Assembly (NCBI GenBank): GCA_002725365.1
Contig: PBOW01000083.1
Span: 1-7,909, forward strand
Length of the DNA: 7,909 nucleotides
Direction of reading: 5' to 3'
Source of the DNA: Chloroflexota bacterium
Lineage (GTDB): Bacteria > Chloroflexota > Dehalococcoidia > UBA2979
The notes below the pieces were generated by a model. That model had not been told where the DNA came from. It did not search any database and worked only from the letters and a program-made list of their open reading frames with translations. Position numbers and translations under genes: made by a program. Each line of letters begins with the position of its first letter. Position 1 is the stretch's first letter. This document shows, in pieces, positions 1-7,800 of the stretch.

Positions 1-462
1 AGTCTTCCTACAGAGAGTTGTTGGGAGTTTGCAGCCCGTGGTGGATTAGATGGAGCTTTATTTCCTTGGGGCGACGAATTCAATCCAAACGGCGAACATT
101 TGGCCAATACGTGGCAGGGAATATTCCCATCTTCTAATTCTCTCGAGGACGGATGGTATGGTACCTGCCCAGTAGATGCGTTTCCTGCCAACGGGTATGG
201 CTTACACAATGTAGTAGGGAATATTTGGGAATGGTGCGCGGACTGGTTTAGTGTCGAACATCCGCTCACACCGAAAATGATAGATCCTATCGGTCCATCT
301 GACGGCGACGCAAAAGTTCAAAAGGGCGGTTCATTTTTGTGTCATATAAGTTACTGTGCACGTTATCGCCCCGCCGCCCGCGTTGGTGTGTCTCCAGACA
401 GTACGTCGAGTAACGTTGGGTTCAGGTGTATGTATAATCCTGACTCGACTATTAGCGGATAG
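1..462 (+). CDS. Formylglycine-generating enzyme (FGE/SUMF1-type sulfatase-modifying factor), C-terminal part, cut by the left edge
   Basis: The reading frame is open from base 1 to the TAG at 460-462, giving 153 residues of the C-terminal part of an FGE-sulfatase domain. Family landmarks appear in order: LPTESCWEFAARGG (codons 2-15, the usual LPTEAEWEYAARGG), NVVGNIWEWCADW (70-82), GGSFLCHISYC (109-119) and NVGFRC near the end. Cys114 and Cys119, with Ser111, match the Ser/Cys/Cys active site of human FGE (Cys336/Cys341). This marks the oxygen- and Cu(I)-dependent class rather than one of the many FGE-like folds lacking the cysteines. Such enzymes oxidise the cysteine of a CxPxR motif in type I sulfatases to C-alpha-formylglycine. 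No sulfatase lies in the window, so the client is unknown. The N-terminus, and any signal peptide, is outside. The next gene starts 99 bases downstream, so co-transcription is uncertain. Confidence 0.93.
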   Translation, partial: SLPTESCWEFAARGGLDGALFPWGDEFNPNGEHLANTWQGIFPSSNSLEDGWYGTCPVDAFPANGYGLHNVVGNIWEWCADWFSVEHPLTPKMIDPIGPSDGDAKVQKGGSFLCHISYCARYRPAARVGVSPDSTSSNVGFRCMYNPDSTISG

Positions 463-551
463 GACTCGGTAGTCGACGTTTCACAGCGATCAATAGTTTT
501 CAGCATGATGCTTTAGTATGAATGCTATATGACCACCTCAAACTCGAATCT

Positions 552-557
552 AAGGAA
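552..557 (+). promoter_or_regulatory. Ribosome binding site of the molybdenum hydroxylase gene
   Basis: AAGGAA lies just before two consecutive in-frame ATG codons at 562 and 565. The AGGA core ends 5 bases before the first ATG and 8 before the second, so the second may be used at least as often. The two choices differ by one residue. An out-of-frame ATG at 558-560 is too close to the motif to compete. Confidence 0.6.
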
Positions 558-561
558 ATGA

Positions 562-2844
562 ATGATGACCACGATAAAAATTGAAAATCCGTCTGTGGGC
601 ACGAATACGGTCAGACCTGACGGAGTCGATAAAGTTACTGGCAGGGCCATCTATGGTGCAGATGTTCGACTTCCGAATATGACCTATGGACGAGTCAAGC
701 GAAGTCCGCACGCACACGCACTTATAAAAAGTATAGATATTACGAAAGCATTGGAGTTGCCAGGCGTGTTGAGTATTGTCACCAGCGAAGATTTTCCGGC
801 TCCGGTCGAGGCAATATTGCAGACAATCCGAGGTCCAATGCCAGCTCAGTGGGATATTGAGAGGCTCATGGCTCGTCGTAAAGTTTTGTTTAGAGGTCAC
901 CCGATAGCGGCAGTGAGCGCGACCGACGCCCACATCGCGGAGGATGCTGTCGAGTTAATCGAAGTCGAATATGATGTACTGCCGCCGGTTGTGACTATCG
1001 AGGATGCATTGTCACCAAATGCGCCGATACTGCACGATGATGGCATGGATGAAGTTGTTGAGGATCTCTTCATACCTGTGCATGGAAAACCTTCGAATAT
1101 TGCCCGAACAGTAGAGATGGGATTTGGTGATATTGAGGAGGGCTTTTCTCAGGCCGATATCATTCTCGAGCGTGTATACGAGACCGCGATGAGCCATCAG
1201 GGATATATCGAGCCTCATAATGCTACGGCGGTATGGAATCACGACGGGAAAATAACTATCTGGACCAGCACTCAGGGTGCGTTTGGGATCAGGCAGAATG
1301 TCAGCCGCATTCTGGACGTCAGCTTGGGTGACCTCCGGGTTGTGCCTGCTGAAATAGGTGGAGGGTTTGGTGGAAAAAATGTCGTCTATCTAGAACCACT
1401 AGCGGCCCTGCTTTCAAAAAAATCGGGCCGCCCTGTTCAAATGACAATGAGTCGGACGGAAGTGCTAGAAGCGACAGGCCCTACCTCTGGAACTCGATCT
1501 TTTGTGAAAATTGGTGCTACCAAGGATGGAAAACTAGTAGCTGCTGACATACGACTGGAGTACGAAGCCGGAGCCTATCCAGGATCGCCGGTAGCAGGGG
1601 GTGCGCGATGTGCCCTTGGGCCCTACCTCGTACCGCACCAACGGATTATCGGTCTAGATATTGTGTTGAACCGACCAAAAACTGCAGCATATCGAGCTCC
1701 GGGTGCACCGGCGTCAGAATTTGCTGTTGAGGCCCTGCTGGATGAGCTCGCTGAGCAGCTTGATATTGATCCAATGGAACTGAGGGATATCAATGCTGCC
1801 CAAGAAGGTGACCGTCGAAGCGATGGTGCCACACATGGTTCATTAGCGGCTCGAGAGGTGATTACGGCGACGAGTCAGCATCCTCATTATCGCTCCGAGA
1901 TATCTGATCAGGATGTTGGTCGTGGAGTTGCCATGGGGTTTTGGCAGAATGGAGGCGGGGAGTCCAGTGCCTACGCCAATGTCCATGAAGATGGCAAAGT
2001 GACTTTAGTGACGGGGTCAGTAGATATTGGGGGTCAGCGAGCAGCACTGGCGATGCAATTTGCTGACACAATGGGAATCGCGTATGAGGATATTAACTCT
2101 TTGGTAGGGGACACGGATACTATCGGGTACACCGGAAATACAGGCGGAAGCCGTACGACATTTGCTACTGGATGGGCGGTGTATGAGGCAGCACTGGATA
2201 TTAGGAAGCAGCTTGAAGAGCGGGTGGCTAAGATATGGAATCTGGATTCTAGTGTGGTGCATTATGACGCTACTGATGCTTCCCTGCATGGTCCTGATGG
2301 ACAAATCATGAGCTTTCGGGAGGCTGCTTCAAAGCTTCCTGCGACGGGCGGAATGGTTCAGGGACGGGCAGATCTAGTATCGACAAATGTCGGGAAAATA
2401 GGAGCCTGTTTCGGAGCACATATTGCCGATGTCCATGTAGATCGAGATACCGGGAAAGTGACCGTGCTCAGATATACCGCCATACAGGACGTTGGAAAAG
2501 CTATCCATCCATATTATGTGGAAGGGCAGATTCAGGGTGGCGCAGTTCAGGGAATCGGAATGGCCCTCAATGAAGAATATGTGTATGACGAGGATGGGAT
2601 CATGTCTAACTCTTCATTCCTTGATTATCGCATGCCAGTTGCGAATGACTTACCTCCGATTGATACGGTCCTAGTCGAAGTTCCTAATCCGGGTCACCCG
2701 TTTGGTGTGCGAGGAGTCGGCGAGGTACCTATTGTTCCTCCGTTGGCTGCTATCGCAAATGCTATATACGATGCTGTTGGGGTAAGAATAAATAAATTAC
2801 CAGCCAACCCAGAGTCTCTGCTCCGAGAGCTCGGCGACTCGTAA
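562..2844 (+). CDS. Molybdopterin-binding (large) subunit of a xanthine dehydrogenase/aldehyde oxidase-family hydroxylase
   Basis: This complete 760-residue protein has the usual length for a molybdenum-binding large subunit. Residues about 20-150 form the Ald_Xan_dh_C hammerhead domain (VTGRAIYGADVRLP, FRGHPIAAV). The rest is the molybdopterin-binding region: GGGFGGK (266-272), AYRAPGAP (376-383), GSVDIGGQR (485-493), EGQIQGGAVQGIG (654-666) and GVRGVGE (715-721), whose Glu721 sits where the catalytic base of the family is found. No signal peptide is seen, so it is probably cytoplasmic. The active-site loop is neither the AYxCSFR of form I CO dehydrogenase nor the AYRGAGR of form II, so CO oxidation is unlikely. 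A purine, aldehyde or N-heterocycle substrate is possible and cannot be fixed from sequence. The [2Fe-2S] and FAD subunits normally encoded nearby are absent here. The MoaD/ThiS-like gene follows directly. Confidence 0.93.
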   Translation: MMTTIKIENPSVGTNTVRPDGVDKVTGRAIYGADVRLPNMTYGRVKRSPHAHALIKSIDITKALELPGVLSIVTSEDFPAPVEAILQTIRGPMPAQWDIERLMARRKVLFRGHPIAAVSATDAHIAEDAVELIEVEYDVLPPVVTIEDALSPNAPILHDDGMDEVVEDLFIPVHGKPSNIARTVEMGFGDIEEGFSQADIILERVYETAMSHQGYIEPHNATAVWNHDGKITIWTSTQGAFGIRQNVSRILDVSLGDLRVVPAEIGGGFGGKNVVYLEPLAALLSKKSGRPVQMTMSRTEVLEATGPTSGTRSFVKIGATKDGKLVAADIRLEYEAGAYPGSPVAGGARCALGPYLVPHQRIIGLDIVLNRPKTAAYRAPGAPASEFAVEALLDELAEQLDIDPMELRDINAAQEGDRRSDGATHGSLAAREVITATSQHPHYRSEISDQDVGRGVAMGFWQNGGGESSAYANVHEDGKVTLVTGSVDIGGQRAALAMQFADTMGIAYEDINSLVGDTDTIGYTGNTGGSRTTFATGWAVYEAALDIRKQLEERVAKIWNLDSSVVHYDATDASLHGPDGQIMSFREAASKLPATGGMVQGRADLVSTNVGKIGACFGAHIADVHVDRDTGKVTVLRYTAIQDVGKAIHPYYVEGQIQGGAVQGIGMALNEEYVYDEDGIMSNSSFLDYRMPVANDLPPIDTVLVEVPNPGHPFGVRGVGEVPIVPPLAAIANAIYDAVGVRINKLPANPESLLRELGDS

Positions 2845-2865
2845 TTTTTGAGTGTACGAAGTAGC

Positions 2866-3147
2866 ATGCCTACCCTGCACGTGCCCAACTCGCTGCTGCA
2901 GCTCGCCGATGGGGAAACAAAATTCATCCTGCGGGGAGAAACTCTGAGAGAAGTTTTTGAAGATCTGATCAAAGTCTGTCCAAAGCTAGCTGCTGCAATA
3001 ATCACGCCGGATGGACTCAGGACCGAGCTTGCGGTGGCTTTGGATGGGTCAATTCTGGATTCAACTGGTTTACTAGAGTCTGTTAAAGAAGACGCAGAGA
3101 TATATTTGGTACCCCCTATCGGAGGGGGTAGTCAGAGAGATCATTAA
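2866..3147 (+). CDS. MoaD/ThiS-like ubiquitin-fold sulfur-carrier protein with a short extension after the diglycine
   Basis: This 93-residue protein has the hallmarks of the MoaD/ThiS superfamily. It has an MPTLHVPNSL opening strand, a G(E)TLREVFEDL helix region (about residues 26-35), a late acidic VKEDAEIYLVPPI strand, and glycines at 86-88. Family members are adenylated by an E1-like enzyme and carry a C-terminal thiocarboxylate as sulfur donor for molybdopterin, thiamine, cysteine or other products. Here the glycines are followed by Ser-Gln-Arg-Asp-His, which would need proteolytic removal, or reflects a frameshift or sequencing error (see findings). I chose the ATG at 2866 because family proteins begin at this point. 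An in-frame TTG at 2848 would add six residues with no family match. No strong ribosome binding site is visible for either. The start lies 21 bases after the hydroxylase stop, so one operon is likely and a role in that enzyme's cofactor is plausible but unproven. Confidence 0.82.
   Translation: MPTLHVPNSLLQLADGETKFILRGETLREVFEDLIKVCPKLAAAIITPDGLRTELAVALDGSILDSTGLLESVKEDAEIYLVPPIGGGSQRDH
3110..3130 (+). repeat. Perfect 8-bp inverted repeat at the 3' end of the MoaD-like gene
   Basis: TACCCCCT (3110-3117) and AGGGGGTA (3123-3130) are exact reverse complements separated by five bases. They code for the PPIGGG region, and the right arm contains the G5 run. No T-run follows, so it is not a classical terminator. 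It may simply reflect CCC/CCT proline codons near GGG/GGT glycine codons, but the RNA hairpin would be stable. Confidence 0.6.
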
Positions 3148-3205
3148 CAGACACGGAGACCTCAGGCTGTTATTCTCTGCCGAGCCTTAAGTGAACACAT
3201 TGAAT

Positions 3206-3210
3206 AGGGG
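3206..3210 (+). promoter_or_regulatory. Ribosome binding site of the malate synthase gene
   Basis: AGGGG ends 6 bases before the ATG at 3217. It supports this start, which also gives a protein of normal malate synthase A length. Confidence 0.6.
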
Positions 3211-3216
3211 CCGTAT

Positions 3217-4821
3217 ATGTCATCTGGAAGCGAAGGTTCTGTTTTGATTGCCCAAGGTATCGAGATAAGGGGCGAGATTCGAGAGGACTGGAAGCATATT
3301 CTCTCGTTAGAAGCCTTGGAGTTTGTGGCTGCTTTGCATCGTGAATTTAATCAGACGCGATCGAGCCTGCTACTTGAGAGAAGCACACGTCAAAGTAATT
3401 TCGATGCCGGCCAGTTGCCTGATTTTCTTGACGATACCGTTGGTATCCGTGAAAGCGACTGGGTAGTCGCTGATTGTCCCGAGGATCTTGAAAAACGGTG
3501 GGTTGAAATCACCGGACCATGTGAACGCAAAATGATGATCAATGCGCTTAATTCAGATGCTGATGCTTTCATGGCAGATATCGAAGATGCATTGTCACCT
3601 ACTTGGTCAAACGTGGTCGCGGCCCAAGTCAATCTGTACGACGCGATTCGAGGCACAATGAGTCTTGAAGATGATAAAGGTCGAACCTACGTGCTTGGTG
3701 ATGAACCCGCGACATTGATCGTTCGGCCCCGAGGTTGGCACCTCGTCGAGAAACATCTGTTCATCGATGATGAACCATGCTCGGCGTCAATTTTTGATGC
3801 TGGGCTTTATCTATTTCATAATGCTCAGGAGCGTATTGATCGAGGTACAGGGCCTTATTTCTATCTAGCAAAACTAGAGGGTCATAAAGAAGCCCGCCTA
3901 TGGAATGATCTATTCAATCTCGCTCAAGATTTACTCAATATTCCGCGGGGTACTGTTCGTGCAACGGTACTGATTGAAACCATAACTGCGGCCTATGAAA
4001 TGGATGAAATTCTTTTCGAATTGAGAGAACATATTTCTGGCCTGAACGCTGGCCGTTGGGACTATATTTTCAGTGTTATAAAACGTTTTCGCAACCAGTC
4101 AAAATTCATCCTTCCCGATCGAGCCCTCATTGGTATGACAGTACCGTTTATGCGGGCATACACCGAGCTATTGGTGAAAACATGTCATCGCCGTGGTGCT
4201 CACGCAATGGGAGGCATGTCCGCCTTTATTCCAAGTCGACGTGATGCCGAACTCAATGCGACAGCTCTTGCTGCAGTCCAGTCGGATAAAGATAGGGAAT
4301 CAGGCGACGGGTTTGACGGGACGTGGATTGCTCATCCGGATCTCGAGCCAACAGCGAGAGCTGCCTTCGGTAATGTCTTAGGCGAACGCGACAATCAAAA
4401 AGATCGCCAACGTGATGATGTGATTGCTGATGCTAGTGCTCTTAGCGCGGCAGAGCTGACGAAGGGTGATATAACTGAGGAAGGAATACGGATGAACATT
4501 TCCGTGGCCCTTCAGTACTTGAATCAGTGGTTGGGCGGTAATGGTGCGGCAGCTATTAATAATTTGATGGAGGATGCAGCCACAGCCGAAATAAGCCGGG
4601 CGCAGCTTTGGCAATGGTTACGGCATGAGGTCGAACTGGCGGACGGACGCAATATGTCTCGATCGCTATATGAAGAAATATCCCAATCTGAACTGGCAAG
4701 CCTAAAGTCATCAAGCAGCGAGAATCATTTTGATTCTGCAGCTGAAATCCTTGATGGGCTCGTACTGAATGACGAGTTCGAAGACTTCCTGACCCTGCCC
4801 GCTTATAAATATCTCGACTGA
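3217..4821 (+). CDS. aceB: Malate synthase A
   Basis: This complete 534-residue protein matches the length of E. coli AceB (about 533). It condenses glyoxylate with acetyl-CoA to give malate, the second step of the glyoxylate shunt or a route for glyoxylate from other sources. Visible landmarks are VRPRGWHL (169-176) with the catalytic arginine region, and the family signature [15 protein letters not shown] (219-233). [20 protein letters not shown] follows (253-272), then [12 protein letters not shown] (265-276 onward, Asp282), where Glu254 and Asp282 fit the Mg ligands. [20 protein letters not shown] (321-340) and [13 protein letters not shown] (449-461) come next, the latter with the catalytic Asp453. 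All key residues are present, so it should be active. No isocitrate lyase gene is in the window. It starts 69 bases after the MoaD-like gene with its own ribosome binding site and ends 7 bases from the convergent carboxylase gene. Confidence 0.97.
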   Translation: MSSGSEGSVLIAQGIEIRGEIREDWKHILSLEALEFVAALHREFNQTRSSLLLERSTRQSNFDAGQLPDFLDDTVGIRESDWVVADCPEDLEKRWVEITGPCERKMMINALNSDADAFMADIEDALSPTWSNVVAAQVNLYDAIRGTMSLEDDKGRTYVLGDEPATLIVRPRGWHLVEKHLFIDDEPCSASIFDAGLYLFHNAQERIDRGTGPYFYLAKLEGHKEARLWNDLFNLAQDLLNIPRGTVRATVLIETITAAYEMDEILFELREHISGLNAGRWDYIFSVIKRFRNQSKFILPDRALIGMTVPFMRAYTELLVKTCHRRGAHAMGGMSAFIPSRRDAELNATALAAVQSDKDRESGDGFDGTWIAHPDLEPTARAAFGNVLGERDNQKDRQRDDVIADASALSAAELTKGDITEEGIRMNISVALQYLNQWLGGNGAAAINNLMEDAATAEISRAQLWQWLRHEVELADGRNMSRSLYEEISQSELASLKSSSSENHFDSAAEILDGLVLNDEFEDFLTLPAYKYLD

Positions 4822-4858
4822 TTGATTCCTACCAAGTGTCGATATATGGATATTTTTT
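4809..4858 (+). terminator. Weak candidate terminator after malate synthase
   Basis: ATATCTCGAC (4809-4818) can pair with GTCGATATAT (4838-4847) at nine of ten positions, with one C/T mismatch and a 19-base loop. Six T residues follow at 4853-4858. The stem is AT-rich with a large loop and overlaps the ends of both convergent genes, so termination strength is doubtful. The T-run also encodes the Lys-Lys of the minus-strand carboxylase C-terminus, which is an alternative explanation. Confidence 0.25.
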
Positions 4859-7800
4859 CTCCGTGCGCTGCGGCGTGGGCGGCACACTATTGAGTCCCAT
4901 AACCAGCCAAGATCTCGTTTCTGCCGGGTCGATCACGTCATCGATTCCGTAGCCCGCGCTGGCATTGACGGCTTTTGCTCGGTCATAGGCTCTGTCGACT
5001 CGACGTTGATACTCAGCCAAGCGTTCCTCTGGGTCTTCGATGTCCATAAGTTCTTTTCGATATCCGAGCTTTACCGATCCTTCGATTGCCATGCCAGCAA
5101 ACTCAGCCGTTGGCCAGGCTACTGAGAAAAAGCCCATGAATGAACTTGCTCCACACATTGCTTGAACACCCAAACCGTATGCTTTTCTCACCACAGTGAG
5201 GAACATAGGAGTAGTTATATTTGCTCCGGCGTTGAACATTCTTACACAGTGTCGAACAAGCGCAGTTGACTCCACATCAGGGCCCACCATCATGCCGGGG
5301 CAATCCATTAGGCTGAGAATAGGAATGTCATATGCATCGCAAAGTTGCACAAACCGAGCACCTTTGTCGGCACCATCGGAGTCAATCGCACCAGCTATGT
5401 GGTGAGGATTATTTGCGATAACTGCCATCGGCTTTCCTTCGACTCTCATAAACGCTGTAATCACACCAATACCAAATTTTTCCCGAATCTCCAAAACGGA
5501 ATCTTTGTCGGCGATGGTGTCGATAATCTCTCGCATGTCATAGAGTTGTTTACGATTTTCCGGAACAATATGTCGAAGTTTACGTTGATCAGGGGCTTCC
5601 CAATCACTAATCGGTCCTTGGAAGTAGGAGAGATATTTCTTAGCCACCTCAACGGCTTCTTCCTCATCCTTAACCAGAATGTCAACGACTCCATTTGGTA
5701 CCTGAAAGGACATAGGACCAAGCTCTTCAGGTGTGTAAACACCCAGTCCACCACTCTCGACCATTGCGGGACCGCCCATGGCAACGGTCGACCCTTCAGT
5801 GGCAATGATGACGTCACAACATGCCAGCAATGCCGTATTCCCTGCGAAGCAGCGTCCGTTAGTTACTCCTACTAAGGGCACCCAGCCACTAAGCTGCGAG
5901 AACTGTGTGAAAGTATGAGTATCGAAAGCTACCCCAGGTCCAGTGGCGTCGTCACCTGGTCTGCCACCACCGCCCTCAGTGAAAAACACCAGTGGAAGCC
6001 TGAATCGCTCAGCAAGTTCGAACATTCTGTCCTGCTTGTAGTGATTTCTCCCCCCCTGTGTGCCCGCAAGTACGGTGTAGTCATATGAGATCACCATTGT
6101 CCGGGCCTCTTCGGGAGAGAAAAGATCTCCATTTACCGAGCCGATGCCTGCGACCAAACCATCAGCTGGGGTTTTTTCGCGTAATTCCTGGTCACTAAAT
6201 TTTTGGTGCTGCCGGGCTACGACCAGCGGCCCATATTCCTTGAATGTACCTTCATCGACTAATTGGGCAATATTTTCACGAGGCATCCTATAGCCACGTC
6301 CGTACCGTTTCGCAACGGCTTCTGGACGATTTTCATCTAGAGTGTATGCGTGTCTCGCATAAGCCTCTTCGAGATCAGGTCGTATGTAGTCGAGGTCAAT
6401 TGTTTCCTCTTCAACGAAGGTAGCGTCTCCGCTGTCACTCTCTTCCACAAAAATAAGCGGATGACCCTCGACAATAATGTCGCCCGGGGCCACATTAATT
6501 TTTTTGATTATTCCAGATTTGTCAGCCTTGATAACGTGTTCCATTTTCATGGCTTCCATCACAAGCAGTTCCTGACCGATCAATATCTGGTCACCTTCTT
6601 CTACGGAAATCTGTATTATTGTCCCTTGGATCGGAGCTGGAATTCCCACGGAGCCGTCTGGCCCTACCAGATTGATAGCTTCCTCTTCCGGTGTTTCATC
6701 GACTGACTGCGCTTCTTTAACCTGCCGGTCATAGTCGAAGAGAGCGAGCGGGTCTGACGTATCCACCATTACTGGTGCCGTACCGGTAAGGGGGCTGGCC
6801 TGTTGCGATCCACCGGCGCTAGTGACCTGTATTTCAGGGCTTTCAATCCAGCGACGTGAATCGTCGCTGCTCTCAGCTGCGGCAAGATTTGCTATCTCTT
6901 CGTCCACCCATCTAGTGTGAACAGACCCGTCAGCGAGATCTGGATGCTTGAGTACGTTCGTGAGAAACGGAATGTTTGTATTTACTCCTTCGATCCTAAA
7001 TTCAGAGAGTGCACGAAGTGATCTCTGTATAGCTGTTTCGAAATTTGACGAGGCAGAATGTGTAATTACCTTTGCGAGTAAAGAATCGAACATCGGACTT
7101 GTTGTATACCCTGCATATCCAAATCCGTCTGTTCTAACACCCGGCCCACTGGGGGCATCATAGGAACGGAGAGTCCCTCCTGCTGGCCTGACTGTCCCAT
7201 CTGCCGTGAGTGTCTCCATATTTATTCGTGTTTGAATTGCATATCCGCGTGGATTTGATAAAGACTCGTCATCGAGGCCTAGCTCTGCCAGAGATGTCCC
7301 GGCGGCAAGTCCTATCTGGGCCTGAACAATATCCACACCAGTAACGGCTTCCGTAACAGTGTGTTCCACTTGAAGTCGGGCGTTGGCTTCTATGAACGAA
7401 AAGGCATCACCGCCATCAGACGGGTTGACGTTCACAAGGAATTCGAAGGTGCCCAGATTCGAGTAGCCCACATTGCTTGCCAGTCGCACAGCAGCTTCGA
7501 TTATGTCGGTTCGAAGCCGATCTGGTAGATGAGGTGCTGGAGCGATTTCAACAATTTTTTGATATCGCCGTTGCACACTGCATTCACGCTCTCCCAGATG
7601 AATAATGTTTCCCTGTAGGTCACCAAGGATTTGAACTTCGATGTGACGAGCCTGCTGAATGAATTCTTCGACGTAGAGATCGCCGATCCCGAATGCACTT
7701 GTTGCCTCTGATTGACATCGGTTGTAGGCTTCTTCGACTTCGGAAGCATCTGTAACTGCTCTGGAGCCACGGCCACCACCGCCTGCCACAGCCTTGATCA

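Noticed and set aside
445..476. Inverted repeat TCGACTA / TAGTCGA around the FGE stop codon as a terminator
   Set aside because: The stem is 7 bp with an 18-base loop, and no T-run follows. It is too weak to call.
463..561. Promoter in front of the molybdenum hydroxylase gene
   Set aside because: Several AT-rich hexamers (for example TATGAA, TATATG) are present, but none has a matching -35 element at proper spacing. A promoter is possible but cannot be placed.
562..2844. Annotation of the large subunit as aerobic CO dehydrogenase CoxL
   Set aside because: The active-site loop AYRAPGAP lacks the AYxCSFR signature of form I and does not match AYRGAGR of form II. The CoxS and CoxM partners are also missing.
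3164..3187. AGGCT / AGCCT inverted repeat in the gap before malate synthase
   Set aside because: It is only 5 bp of stem with a 14-base loop and no following T-run, which is expected by chance.
997..3599. A 20-base near-repeat (19 of 20 identical) at 997-1016 and 3580-3599 in two different genes
   Set aside because: Both copies code for the same short peptide, IEDALSP, in unrelated proteins at normal family positions. Chance sharing of codons explains it better than a mobile or regulatory repeat.
5345..5875. A 176-codon open frame on the plus strand
   Set aside because: It lies wholly inside the conserved carboxyltransferase region of the minus-strand gene, has no recognisable domain, and is best seen as a shadow of that gene.
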